A stretch of 64,000 bases of DNA from Sphingobium sufflavum (GTDB taxonomy: Bacteria; Pseudomonadota; Alphaproteobacteria; Sphingomonadales; Sphingomonadaceae). A program made the position numbers and the translations under genes. Shown here in pieces: positions 35,077 to 43,876 of this stretch. The stretch lies in contig NZ_JAJSSH010000001.1 in assembly GCF_021403115.1 (NCBI RefSeq), positions 496,001 through 560,000 of the forward strand. Direction: 5' to 3'. The first letter of the stretch is position 1. Each line of letters begins with the position of its first letter. The notes below the pieces were generated by a model. That model worked only from the letters and a program-made list of their open reading frames with translations, had not been told where the DNA came from and made no database searches.

Positions 35077-37515
35077 ATGCATCTTGACCCCGCCGGTGCG
35101 CCCGTCGGGCTTGCCGCCGCGACCGCCCATCAGGCCGCGCCAAGGCCCGACCCCGTCCTGAAAGACCATCTGCTGCACGCGCCCCTCGACGCGCTGCTGG
35201 CGGAGGCGCGCGCCCTGCGCGATGCGGGCCATGGGCTGGTCCAGAGCTGGTCGCCCAAGGTGTTCATCCCGCTCACCAAGCTGTGCCGCGACTATTGCCA
35301 TTATTGCACCTTCTCCCGTCCGGCGGAGCGGGGCGAAGCGCCCTATATGACGCCCGACGAAATCCTGGCCGTCGCGCGGGAGGGGGCGAGCCATGGCTGC
35401 ACCGAGGCATTGTTCACGCTGGGCGACAAGCCGGAACTGCGCCATCCCGCCGCGCGCGCATGGCTGGATGCGCAGGGTTATGCGAGCACCAACGCCTATC
35501 TCGCCGCCATGTGCGCGCTGGTGGTGAAGGAAACCGGCCTGATCCCGCACGTCAACGCCGGGATCATGACGCGGGACGAGATGATCGCGCTGCGCGCCGT
35601 CTCCGGCTCCATGGGCCTGATGCTGGAAAGCGTGTCCGACCGGCTGCTGGACAAGGGGCAGGCGCATTATCGCTCCCCGGACAAGGTTCCTGCGGTGCGC
35701 CTCGCCAATATCCGCATGGCGGGTGAACTGGCGATCCCCTTCACCAGCGGCATATTGATCGGCATCGGGGAGACGCGGGAGGAACGGCTGGACGCCCTGT
35801 TCGCGATGCGCGACCTGAACGCCGAGCATGGCCATATTCAGGAAGTCATCGTCCAGAATTTCCGCGCCAAGGACCGCACGCCCATGCAGGGCGCGGCCGA
35901 GCCGGACATGGACGACCTGCTGTGGACGATCGCGGCGGCGCGGCTGATTCTGGGCGCGCAGATGAATATCCAGGCCCCGCCCAACCTGTCGAGCGCGGAC
36001 TTCCCGCGCCTGATGGAGGCGGGGATCAACGACTGGGGCGGCGTCTCCCCCGTCACGCCCGACCATGTGAACCCCGAAGCGCCATGGCCCGAAATCGCCG
36101 CGCTGGAGGCCGGGACGGAGGCGGGCGGCCGCCATCTGGTGCGCCGCCTGCCGGTTTACCCGTCGCATCTGTCCGACCGCTGGCTGGCGCCCGCCATGCT
36201 GACCCTCGTCCGCCAGTCGGGCGACACCCATGGCTGGGGCCGGGAGGATGCGTGGGTGTCGGGCGGGCAGGCGTTGCCGCCGCTGCCCCGTGTGCTGGTG
36301 GCTGATGCGCCGTCGGACCCCGCCGTGACCGCCGCGCTTGATGCCCTTGCGCGCGGGGTGGACCCCGATGCGGCGCTGATCGAGACGCTGTTTTCCGCGC
36401 GCGGCATGGATGTGGAGCGGGTGTGCAGCGCCGCCAACGCCCTGCGGGCCACCGTCAACGGCAACCCCATCGGCTATGTCGTCAACCGCAACATCAATTA
36501 CACGAATATCTGCGCCTTCACCTGCGGCTTCTGCGCCTTTTCCAAGGGCAAGACGCATGAGGATTTGCGCGGCACGCCCTATGACCTCGACCATGGCGAG
36601 ATCGCGCGCCGGGTGCGCGAGGCGGTGGCGCGCGGCGCGTCGGAAGTCTGCCTTCAGGGCGGCATCCACCCCAGCTACACCGGCCAGACCTATCTCGACA
36701 TCCTCCGCACGGTGAAGCAGGCGGAGCCGGGTGTGCATGTTCATGCCTTCTCCCCCCTCGAAGTCAGCCATGGGGCGGAGACTCTGGGCGTGTCGATCCG
36801 CGAGTTCCTGACGATGCTGAAGGCGCAGGGGCTGGGTTCCCTGCCCGGCACGGCGGCGGAAATCCTTCACGACGATGTGCGGGAGGTGATCTGCCCCGGC
36901 AAGCTGACCACCGCGCAATGGCTGGAGGTGATCGGCACCGCGCATGAGATTGGCCTCGCCACCACCGCGACCATCATGTTCGGCCATGTCGAACAGGTGA
37001 CGCATTGGGCCGCGCACCTCCTCGCGATCCGAGCATTGCAGGCGCGCACCGGCGGCTTCACGGAATTCGTGCCGCTGTCCTTCGTCCATATGGAGGCGCC
37101 GATCGCGCGCAAGGGGCTGACCCGCAAGGGGCCGACCTTCCGCGAGGCGCGGCTGATGCATGCGGTCGCCCGGCTGGTGCTGCACCCCTTGATCCGCAAT
37201 ATTCAGGTGAGCTGGACCAAGCTCGGCCCGCGCGGCGCGGCCATCGGCCTGACCGGCGGCGCCAATGACATCGGCGGCACGCTGATGAACGAGAGCATCA
37301 GCAAGGCGGCGGGCAGCAGCCATGGGCAGGAGTTTCCGCCCCACCTGATGGACACGCTGATCCACGAGATCGGCCGCACGCCCGCCCCGCGCACCACGCT
37401 CTACGGCCCCGCCGACGAGCGAAAGATGATGCGCGCCCGGCAGGCCGCGCCGCTCGAACCCGTCATTCAGACCCCGCCCAAGAAGGTGCGGAAAAAATTG
37501 GAGTTGGAAGCATGA
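35077..37515 (+). CDS. fbiC: Bifunctional Fo synthase FbiC (CofG-CofH fusion)
   Basis: 812 residues from ATG 35077; an in-frame TTG at 35065 has GGGAGAG ten bases before and would add four residues. Two radical-SAM domains lie in tandem. The N-terminal CofG-like domain has Cys70, Cys74 and Cys77 (CRDYCHYC) and GILIGIGETREERLDAL. The C-terminal CofH-like domain has Cys479, Cys483 and Cys486 (CAFTCGFC), with LQGGIHPSYTG and WTKLGPRGAAIGLTGGANDIGG. Together they make the deazaflavin Fo from tyrosine and 5-amino-6-ribitylaminouracil. The fused form is typical of Actinobacteria and of proteobacteria that acquired F420 synthesis. Overlaps npdG by ATGA. Confidence 0.97.
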   Translation: MHLDPAGAPVGLAAATAHQAAPRPDPVLKDHLLHAPLDALLAEARALRDAGHGLVQSWSPKVFIPLTKLCRDYCHYCTFSRPAERGEAPYMTPDEILAVAREGASHGCTEALFTLGDKPELRHPAARAWLDAQGYASTNAYLAAMCALVVKETGLIPHVNAGIMTRDEMIALRAVSGSMGLMLESVSDRLLDKGQAHYRSPDKVPAVRLANIRMAGELAIPFTSGILIGIGETREERLDALFAMRDLNAEHGHIQEVIVQNFRAKDRTPMQGAAEPDMDDLLWTIAAARLILGAQMNIQAPPNLSSADFPRLMEAGINDWGGVSPVTPDHVNPEAPWPEIAALEAGTEAGGRHLVRRLPVYPSHLSDRWLAPAMLTLVRQSGDTHGWGREDAWVSGGQALPPLPRVLVADAPSDPAVTAALDALARGVDPDAALIETLFSARGMDVERVCSAANALRATVNGNPIGYVVNRNINYTNICAFTCGFCAFSKGKTHEDLRGTPYDLDHGEIARRVREAVARGASEVCLQGGIHPSYTGQTYLDILRTVKQAEPGVHVHAFSPLEVSHGAETLGVSIREFLTMLKAQGLGSLPGTAAEILHDDVREVICPGKLTTAQWLEVIGTAHEIGLATTATIMFGHVEQVTHWAAHLLAIRALQARTGGFTEFVPLSFVHMEAPIARKGLTRKGPTFREARLMHAVARLVLHPLIRNIQVSWTKLGPRGAAIGLTGGANDIGGTLMNESISKAAGSSHGQEFPPHLMDTLIHEIGRTPAPRTTLYGPADERKMMRARQAAPLEPVIQTPPKKVRKKLELEA

Positions 37516-38192
37516 GTTCTGATCGCAAGACGATCGCGGTATTGGGTGGCGCTGGCAAGGAAGGTGGCGGCCTCGCGCTGCGCTGGGCGCATGCGGGGCA
37601 TACGGTCGTTATCGGCAGCCGCGATGCGGAGCGGGCCGCCGCCGCCGCCGCCGACATCAACAAAAAGATCGGCACCGGCAACGCCAGCGGCGCCACCAAT
37701 CAGGATGCCGCCGCACAGGCCGACATCGTCGTCCTCGCCGTGCCCTTTTCGGCCCAGCGCGCGACGGTGGAATCGGTCGCGGAATCGCTGCACGGCAAGA
37801 TATTGATCGACGTCACCGTGCCGCTGGTCCCGCCCAAGGTCAGCCGCGTGCAACTCCCCGAAAACGGGTCCGCGGTCGAGGCGATCCAGAAACTGCTGGG
37901 CGATGGCGTGAAGGTCGTCTCCGCCTTCCAGAATATCTCCGCCCATCACCTAACCCATCTCGACGAGACGATCGACTGCGACGTCCTCGTCTGCGCCGAC
38001 GATGCGGAAGCGGCGGACTATGTGGTCGGCCTTGCCAAGGAAATCGGGCTGGGCGCGTGGAATGCGGGCGTGCTGGCGAACAGCGTGGTGTCGGAGGCGC
38101 TGACCAGCGTCCTGATCGCGCTCAACCGCCGGTACAAGGTGCCCGACAGCGGCATCCGCATCACCGGCATCACGCCGCGCACGGACGCCTGA
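37512..38192 (+). CDS. npdG: NADPH-dependent F420 reductase NpdG (F420-NADP oxidoreductase)
   Basis: 226 residues. IAVLGGAGKEGGGLALRWAHAGHTVVIGSRDAERA is the signature of Fno/NpdG: a Rossmann loop with GSRD, where the Ser-Arg pair reads the NADP phosphate. DIVVLAVPFSAQ, LIDVTVPLVPP and VSAFQNISAHHLTHLD follow. It moves hydride between NADPH and F420, recharging F420H2 for LLM enzymes. The start overlaps the fbiC stop (ATGA 37512-37515), so cofactor synthesis and reduction are co-translated. Confidence 0.95.
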   Translation: MSSDRKTIAVLGGAGKEGGGLALRWAHAGHTVVIGSRDAERAAAAAADINKKIGTGNASGATNQDAAAQADIVVLAVPFSAQRATVESVAESLHGKILIDVTVPLVPPKVSRVQLPENGSAVEAIQKLLGDGVKVVSAFQNISAHHLTHLDETIDCDVLVCADDAEAADYVVGLAKEIGLGAWNAGVLANSVVSEALTSVLIALNRRYKVPDSGIRITGITPRTDA

Positions 38193-38332
38193 ATCACCTG
38201 TCGGCGCGGGCGGTCCGGCAGGATCGCCCGCCCTGTTTCTCTCTGCGGGGCATTCGGCGGCACTCGCCTCGCCGCATCGTGTCCGCGCGGATAGGGCGTT
38301 GTTAAGGTTCGGCATTTACGCTCGCCCGCGCC

Positions 38333-39472
38333 ATGTCCTTTTCCGCCGACCTTGCGACCTTGCGTCTGTGCAGCGTTCTCGCGTCGCTGGCCTTCACCAT
38401 CATCTTTCTGGCGCTGTGGCGCGGGCGGCGCGACCAGCGCCATTACGCCCATTGGGCGGTCAGCCTGATCGTCTATTGCCTGGCGCTGGCCGGGCTGGAA
38501 CTGATTGAAAACCAGTCTGCCGGCCTGTGGGACTCCCTGTTTCTGGCGATGCTGGCGGGGTCGAACATCTCCGTCGTCATGGGCGCGCGGCTGTTCCTCG
38601 GTCGCCCCTTGTGGCGCTGGTGGATGGCGCTGCCGGTCGCCGCGACGCTGCTCGCCTTTCTGGTGCCGGGCTGGCTGGAGGCGCTGGGTGTCGCCACGGG
38701 GCCGTTCGACCGGCGGATGATGACGCCGCTGGGCCTCGCGCTGGGCATGGCGCTGTTCGGGCACGACCTGATCCGCCTGTCGCGGCAGGGGGCGGTAACC
38801 AGCCAGGGTTGCCGCGTCGCGGGGCTGGCGCTGTGGGGCTATATCCCCTGCTATGGGCTGGCCGTGCTGGGCGAGGTACAGGGCTGGGCGACGCCCACCA
38901 CGGTCGCGGTGCTGGGGCTGGCGTCCGACCAGTTGCTGCTGATGCTGCTCAACCTCGGCCTGCTGGCCATGCCGGCGGAAGCGGCCTTTGCCGCGTTGCG
39001 CGACAGCGCGTGGCGGGACGCGCTGACCGGGGTGTATAATCGCGCATGGCTGGCCGGGCGCGACGGGGCGTTGCTGGTCCCCGGCACCCGCCTCGCGCTG
39101 ATCGACATCGACCATTTCAAGGCGGTCAACGACCGTTTCGGCCATGCGGCGGGCGATGCCGCGCTGGTCCGGCTTTCGCGCATCCTGGGCGACGCCGCGC
39201 AGGCCCCGGCCATGCCCGGCGGCGTCCATGTGGTCCGCATGGGCGGGGACGAGTTTCTGGTCATCCTGTCCGGTGCGTCGGCGACCGATGCGGATCGCTT
39301 TGCCGCGGCGGTGCGCGCCGCGATCCGGCAGGCGGGACCGCTGCGCTGGACGATCAGCATGGGGATGGCTCAGGTGGAGCCGCAGGATGCGTCGCTGGCT
39401 GACGGCATCGCCCGTGCGGACCGGCGACTATATGCCGCCAAGACGGGCGGGCGGGACCGGGTGGCGGCGTAG
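38333..39472 (+). CDS. Membrane-bound diguanylate cyclase (GGDEF)
   Basis: 379 residues. Residues 8-215 contain about six hydrophobic helices (LASLAFTIIFLALWRG, WAVSLIVYCLALAGL, WWMALPVAATLLAFLVPGW and others). The C-terminal ~165 residues are a GGDEF domain: DALTGVYNRAWL, IDIDHFKAVNDRFGHAAGD and VRMGGDEFLVILSG, with the full active-site signature. No RxxD inhibitory site precedes it. It should make cyclic di-GMP. The gene is 140 bp from npdG in the same direction and has no evident link to F420. Confidence 0.9.
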   Translation: MSFSADLATLRLCSVLASLAFTIIFLALWRGRRDQRHYAHWAVSLIVYCLALAGLELIENQSAGLWDSLFLAMLAGSNISVVMGARLFLGRPLWRWWMALPVAATLLAFLVPGWLEALGVATGPFDRRMMTPLGLALGMALFGHDLIRLSRQGAVTSQGCRVAGLALWGYIPCYGLAVLGEVQGWATPTTVAVLGLASDQLLLMLLNLGLLAMPAEAAFAALRDSAWRDALTGVYNRAWLAGRDGALLVPGTRLALIDIDHFKAVNDRFGHAAGDAALVRLSRILGDAAQAPAMPGGVHVVRMGGDEFLVILSGASATDADRFAAAVRAAIRQAGPLRWTISMGMAQVEPQDASLADGIARADRRLYAAKTGGRDRVAA

Positions 39473-39473
39473 A

Positions 39474-39517
39474 GCGTTTTCCAAGCAGGTGGAATCATCT
39501 GCTCAATCGGAAAACGC
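39474..39517. repeat. Palindromic element GCGTTTTCC..GGAAAACGC
   Basis: Outer stem GCGTTTTCC/GGAAAACGC with an inner AGCAG/CTGCT stem, immediately after the diguanylate cyclase stop and facing the convergent LLM gene. Such hairpins recur between genes of alphaproteobacteria; it could end transcription from either side. Confidence 0.6.
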
Positions 39518-39630
39518 GCCAAACCAGAACCGTAGAGCAGCCGGTCCGATGCGACCTGATCCGGGGTGACGAAGTGGTCAGCTTCGAAAAACGGCCGACA
39601 CCCGTCACTCCCCACCCACTCACGCCACCT

Positions 39631-40551
39631 TCACAGCTTGGGCTTGATCTCCTCCATCACCCATTGGGCATGGTCCATATAGGCCTCGATGCCCGACACC
39701 GGCGGGATGGGGACGCCGGTCATGGTCACGCCCTGTTGCTGGAACAGGCCGAGCCGGTCGATGATCTCCTGCGCGCCCATGTCCGACCGGGCGTTGGGAT
39801 CGTCGATCACCACATGGCCGTCACCGATGCGACTGGTGGCAAGGCCGTACATCACCTCGAAATCGTCGCCCGCCTTATAGTCGGGTTGGGACTTGATGAA
39901 ATCGACCCGCTCGCCGATCTTGTCGGGCTTGGTCAGGAACGGCCACCAGCCATTCGCATATTTCGCGGTGCGTTTCAGCACGGCATCGGCGTCGCCGCCC
40001 ATCCAGATGGGCAGGTGCGGCTTCTGGACCGGTTTCGGTTCGAAGGCGACATCGCGGAAGGACACATATTTGCCTTCGAACTCCGGCTTGTCCTGGGTCC
40101 ATAGCTCGACCATCGCGGCCAGATATTCGTCGGCCATCGCGCCCCGTTCCCGGAACGGTACGCCGAGCAGGTCGAACTCCCCCTCCAGCCAGCCGACGCC
40201 AAAGGTGACGGTGGTGCGCCCGCCGCTCATCCAGTCGATGGTGGACAGACCCTTGGCCGTGACGATGGGGTTTTGCAGCGGCAGGATCATGATGCAGCTA
40301 TTGACCCGGATCGTCTCCGTCGCGCCCGCCACCGCGCCCATGGCGGCGATGCCGTGGAAATAATGCGGGCCGGACAGGGGCACATGCTCCTCCGGAATGA
40401 TGAAATGCTCCGGCACGGCGACCTGGTCATAGCCCATCGCCTCCGCACGCCGGGCCATGCGCAACTGGTCGGGACCGGTGACCTGCGACTCCCACGGCTG
40501 GAGCGATGCCTTGAGCCGCAGCATATGGGGCAGGCCGAAGGTGAATTTCAT
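39631..40551 (-). CDS. LLM class F420-dependent oxidoreductase (second)
   Basis: 306 residues from ATG 40551, six bases after AGAGG. Luciferase-like barrel: ARRAEAMGYDQVAVPEHFIIP, SCIMILPLQNPIVTAKGLSTIDWMSGGRTTVTFGVGWLEGEFDLLGVPFRERGAMADEYL and LPIWMGGDADAVLKRTAKYANGWWPFL. The SGGR and GVGWLxxEF patterns and VPEH suit F420 members. The last gene of a five-gene operon running from 45028 to 39631. Cofactor (F420 rather than FMN) is inferred from family and from the adjacent cof genes. Confidence 0.85.
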   Translation of the reverse strand: MKFTFGLPHMLRLKASLQPWESQVTGPDQLRMARRAEAMGYDQVAVPEHFIIPEEHVPLSGPHYFHGIAAMGAVAGATETIRVNSCIMILPLQNPIVTAKGLSTIDWMSGGRTTVTFGVGWLEGEFDLLGVPFRERGAMADEYLAAMVELWTQDKPEFEGKYVSFRDVAFEPKPVQKPHLPIWMGGDADAVLKRTAKYANGWWPFLTKPDKIGERVDFIKSQPDYKAGDDFEVMYGLATSRIGDGHVVIDDPNARSDMGAQEIIDRLGLFQQQGVTMTGVPIPPVSGIEAYMDHAQWVMEEIKPKL

Positions 40552-40646
40552 GGGCATCCTCTCGCGGTCGGTCGTTGCGCGGACAATGTCCGGGCAATAC
40601 TGACCTCGTCAAGTATTTCCGCTGCGGGATCGGGACGCAGGGTCGC

Positions 40647-41870
40647 TCAAAGGCCGTAACGCTGCCGGATGCCGTCCTGCCGTGCGCGCAACTGCGCGGC
40701 GCGCTCGGCGGGCGTGACCGTTACACTATCGGCGGGCAGGGCGGCGGAAAGGGCGGCGCGCCGCACCAGCCGGGTCGTGATCGGCGCGGGGGCACCCTCC
40801 AGCATATGGCGGTAGGTCAGATTGCCCTGCCCAAACCCCTGCGTGTCCACCCAATTGGCATGGCCGGGGTCGTCATGGGTCAGGATCAGCCGGATGCGCC
40901 CGTCGCTGTCCACCGCCGTCCGGCCGGGCGTATAGCTGACCGGGCGGGTCAGATAGTCCATGCTGTTCATGAAGGCGCCCATGTTGGTGAACATCCACAG
41001 GCCATCATGCGCGGCGAACTCCACGATCAGCGCCTCGTCCGGGGCGATGCGCCACACCATGTTGGTGGCGGCCCGCCCACGCTTCCTGTCCTCCGCCCCG
41101 TTGGTGATCGCGGCGGGAAAGGCGTTGGGGTTGGCGGCATCGACGCCGCCATGGGCGAAGGACCAGTCCGGCCAGTCGGTCATCAGCCCGGTAACGAACG
41201 TCCCCGCCCACTCCATCGCGGCGATCATCCGCTCCGGCGTCGGCAGCGGCTTCGGGCCATCCTCTCCCAGCCGCTCGATGCTCATCCGCGCCGGGGCCTC
41301 GTCCCAGCGGTCGAAGCCCTGCCGCAGGAACAGCTTGCGCGATCCGGGGGTGGTGGGCAGCCAGTTGGGGCCGCGCTCCGGCCCGCCGATGAACAGTTCG
41401 AAACGACCGTCCGCCTGCGTCACCAGCTGATGGCCGAAGATATTGGCCTCCGGCACGTCGCCGAACGGGTCGTGCAGCGGCGGCGCGCCATTGGCCATCC
41501 GCTCCGGGCGCGGCCCCTGCACCGTGACGTTGAAGAAGCGCGCCGTGCCGCGATGGCCATGGAGGCGATAGGCGCCCGCCCCGTCGATCCACGCCTGATG
41601 ATAGACGAAATCGCCGCAATCGCCGCCCAGCTTGCGCGTCGGGTTGCAGAAATCATGGAGCAGCGGGTGCTGCACATCCTTCGTCTCCAGCGCCAGGTCG
41701 AACGCCTGCCCCAGATTTTGCGTCAGGAAGCGGAACGCATCGGCGCGCTGCATCGGGTCGGCGGGGTTCAGATCCTTGAACGCCCTGTCCCCCGCCGCGC
41801 GGAGCCGGTCGCAGAACTGGCCCCACGCATCGCGCAGGGGCTGGTCGTCGGGGCAATCGCCAAAGGCCAT
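40647..41870 (-). CDS. DUF1214 domain-containing protein
   Basis: 407 residues. The N-terminal part is helical (LRDAWGQFCDRLRAAGDRAF); the rest is beta-rich with GDFVYHQAWIDGAGAYRLHGHRGTARFFNVTVQG and ends with RIRLILTHDDPGHANWVDTQGFGQGNLTYRHML, the DUF1214 signature (HxPxxxNWxxTxG). No signal peptide is apparent, so it is probably cytoplasmic. DUF1214 proteins are abundant in F420-using mycobacteria and in sphingomonad catabolic clusters but have no settled function. Lies 95 bp upstream of the LLM gene and 10 bp downstream of the TIM-barrel gene. Confidence 0.7.
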   Translation of the reverse strand: MAFGDCPDDQPLRDAWGQFCDRLRAAGDRAFKDLNPADPMQRADAFRFLTQNLGQAFDLALETKDVQHPLLHDFCNPTRKLGGDCGDFVYHQAWIDGAGAYRLHGHRGTARFFNVTVQGPRPERMANGAPPLHDPFGDVPEANIFGHQLVTQADGRFELFIGGPERGPNWLPTTPGSRKLFLRQGFDRWDEAPARMSIERLGEDGPKPLPTPERMIAAMEWAGTFVTGLMTDWPDWSFAHGGVDAANPNAFPAAITNGAEDRKRGRAATNMVWRIAPDEALIVEFAAHDGLWMFTNMGAFMNSMDYLTRPVSYTPGRTAVDSDGRIRLILTHDDPGHANWVDTQGFGQGNLTYRHMLEGAPAPITTRLVRRAALSAALPADSVTVTPAERAAQLRARQDGIRQRYGL

Positions 41871-41880
41871 GTCTGGCTCC

Positions 41881-42690
41881 TTACAATCGGAGGGTGGTGA
41901 GCATGTCCGTCACCACCGCGCCCGCGCGGGCGTAGGCGGCCTCCGCCCCTTCCGCATCAATGCGGGGGCCGAGCAGTTCGAGGTCGAGCGGGCCGGTATA
42001 GCCCGCATCATGGATGATGCGCAGCAGGGTGGCCAGCGGGATGGCGCCGTCGCCCGGCACCGCGCGCGACGGCAGGCTGCGGTCGCCGGGCACATAGTCG
42101 GAGAGCTGGACGAGGGTGCAGCGCGGCATGGCGCGGCGGATCAGCTCGGCCAGTCCCGCCTCCGGCCAGCCGAAATAGGTTTCGATGCAGAGGGCGACAT
42201 CCGCAATCTCCGCCAGCCGGATCGTGTCGGACAGGCTGTGGGCGATATGGATGTCGGCATAGAGGCCCGACGCATTCTCGATGGCGATGGCGACCCCCGC
42301 CGCCCGGCCACGCTCGACGCAGGGGCGGACCGCCTCGGCAAAGGCGTCTGCGGCCTCCTCCCAGCCCAGCGTGCCGCGCCCGCCGGTGAGCATATAGACG
42401 GTGCCGACGCCCAGCGCCGCCGCCTCGTCGATCAGGCGCAGCAGCGTGTCGCGCGCCGCCGACCGTCCCGCAGGGTCCGACAGCGGCGTCGCGCAGAAGC
42501 CATGCGCGACATTCACCGCGCGCAGGCCCCGCTCCGCCAGTGTCGCGCGGATGCTCGCGGCCCCATCGGCCAGCAGCAGCGGGCTGACGAGGGTGAGTTG
42601 CCGGGCGCCGATGCGGACGCAGGCGTCGGCGAACTGGTCGAGGCTCTGCGCCCCGAACCCGACCTGATGGATGGACAGACGGGGGTGCAT
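41881..42690 (-). CDS. Sugar phosphate isomerase/epimerase-like TIM-barrel protein
   Basis: 269 residues from ATG 42690; an in-frame TTG at 42708 overlaps the sulfotransferase stop (TTGA) after GGGAGAGA and is a real alternative. The xylose-isomerase-like barrel shows LSIHQVGFGAQSLDQFADACVRIG, VAIAIENASG (catalytic-type Glu), VALCIETYFGWPEAG, CTLVQLSDYVPGD (Asp) and GPLDLELLGPRI (Glu). It resembles the isomerase at 6212 only at fold level. Probably isomerises or epimerises an intermediate of the pathway encoded by its operon. Confidence 0.75.
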   Translation of the reverse strand: MHPRLSIHQVGFGAQSLDQFADACVRIGARQLTLVSPLLLADGAASIRATLAERGLRAVNVAHGFCATPLSDPAGRSAARDTLLRLIDEAAALGVGTVYMLTGGRGTLGWEEAADAFAEAVRPCVERGRAAGVAIAIENASGLYADIHIAHSLSDTIRLAEIADVALCIETYFGWPEAGLAELIRRAMPRCTLVQLSDYVPGDRSLPSRAVPGDGAIPLATLLRIIHDAGYTGPLDLELLGPRIDAEGAEAAYARAGAVVTDMLTTLRL

Positions 42691-42704
42691 CGTCACGGCC
42701 TCGC

Positions 42705-43874
42705 TCAATCGCGTCTCTCCCTCTCTAAGCCGAAACGGGCGCGATAGGCGGAAAACTCCTCATGGATCGCATCGACGTCGCCGTCGATCAGGGCGGTGGA
42801 ATAGGCGAATTTGCCATGGCGGTCGCCCCTGTTGGTGGCCAGATAGTCGCGCATCGCCGCCTCCGCCGCCGGGGTGAAATCATAGCCCGCGAAATCGTAG
42901 AAGCCCCGGATCACGCCGATCTGGTCCCGCACGAAATCCTGATAGCGGACATGGTGGATGCGCGGATCGTCGATCATCGGATTGGCCATGATGGCGTGGA
43001 AGCCCTCCCGCCCCAGACGGGTGTGCAGCGCGGACTGAACCGCCATGTCCACGCTGCCGGTCAGCCCCTCGGTCAGGTCGGCCATCATCTGGATGCGGGA
43101 CGCGATGGACTGCACCGGGTCGCGGTGGATGTAGATCAGCCGCGCATCGGGATAGGCGTCGAAAAAGGCCGGCAGGCGGCCCGCGTGAAAGCCCTTCAAC
43201 ACCCATTTCTTCGCCGGGCGGCCATGCTGGATCGCCTGCAACATCATCCGGTGGATGCGATATTGGGCGGCGGGATCGGCGGGCAGGCCGGTGACGCCCA
43301 CACCCATCGGCACCCGCCACCAGGCCGTGGGCGTCATCACGCGAAAGTCGAACGCCCAGCTACGCTCATCCTCCGGCAGGCCGTCGCCCAGCATGTCGTT
43401 ATAGGGATGGCTTTTCAGCCATTGCGGCAGGCGCGCGTTGATCTCCCGCCATTCCGCGTCCGCCTGCGCGCGGCGCGGATCGTCCGCTCCTTCCGGTCCG
43501 GGGGCGAGGCCGGGCGGCGGCGAGGGATGCATCACCTCCCAGAAACGCAGCGCCCGCGCCTCCGGGTCGACGGACAGCAGCGCGTGGAGCAGCGTGGTGC
43601 CGGATCGCGGCTCGCCGGACACGAACAGGGGCCGTTTGATCACCTCCGCGCCCAGGCCATGGCGCGCATGGTCGTCGACGAAACGCAGCCTGTCGGTCAG
43701 CAGCCAATGGGCGTTGGCGATGGCGGCCCGCTCGCCCGCTCCGTCCATCCCCGCCGCCTGCATCCTGTCCACCGCCAGCGCGAAGCGGAAGGGAAAGCCG
43801 GGATCGCCCCAGTCGGACAGGCCGGTTTCTGTCTCGGCGGCGGTGAGCAGCGCCGTGGCGTTGAGCAGGCTCAT
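42705..43874 (-). CDS. Sulfotransferase family protein
   Basis: 389 residues from ATG 43874, two bases after the LLM stop, with GAGGGGGTG upstream. KRPLFVSGEPRSGTTLLHALLSVDP is the 5'-PAPS phosphosulfate-binding loop, and DARLIYIHRDPVQSIASRIQMM supplies the Arg and Ser that bind the 3'-phosphate. This places it in the Sulfotransfer_3 group found in sphingomonads and mycobacteria. It either sulfates an alcohol or phenol of the substrate or acts as a sulfonate-handling relative. Its place inside the operon with two F420-type enzymes is unusual. Confidence 0.85.
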   Translation of the reverse strand: MSLLNATALLTAAETETGLSDWGDPGFPFRFALAVDRMQAAGMDGAGERAAIANAHWLLTDRLRFVDDHARHGLGAEVIKRPLFVSGEPRSGTTLLHALLSVDPEARALRFWEVMHPSPPPGLAPGPEGADDPRRAQADAEWREINARLPQWLKSHPYNDMLGDGLPEDERSWAFDFRVMTPTAWWRVPMGVGVTGLPADPAAQYRIHRMMLQAIQHGRPAKKWVLKGFHAGRLPAFFDAYPDARLIYIHRDPVQSIASRIQMMADLTEGLTGSVDMAVQSALHTRLGREGFHAIMANPMIDDPRIHHVRYQDFVRDQIGVIRGFYDFAGYDFTPAAEAAMRDYLATNRGDRHGKFAYSTALIDGDVDAIHEEFSAYRARFGLERERRD

Positions 43875-43876
43875 GC

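Noticed and set aside
33333..35078. Reading cofD as a 581-residue protein
   Set aside because: The extra N-terminal 275 residues are the other frame of cofE; the family start MKAVVLTGGVGG at 34253 overlaps the cofE stop by ATGA.
35035..37365. A 776-codon open frame on the minus strand opposite fbiC
   Set aside because: It is the antisense of a clear fbiC gene, rich in Arg/His/Gln as expected for a shadow frame in high-GC DNA, with no recognisable domain.
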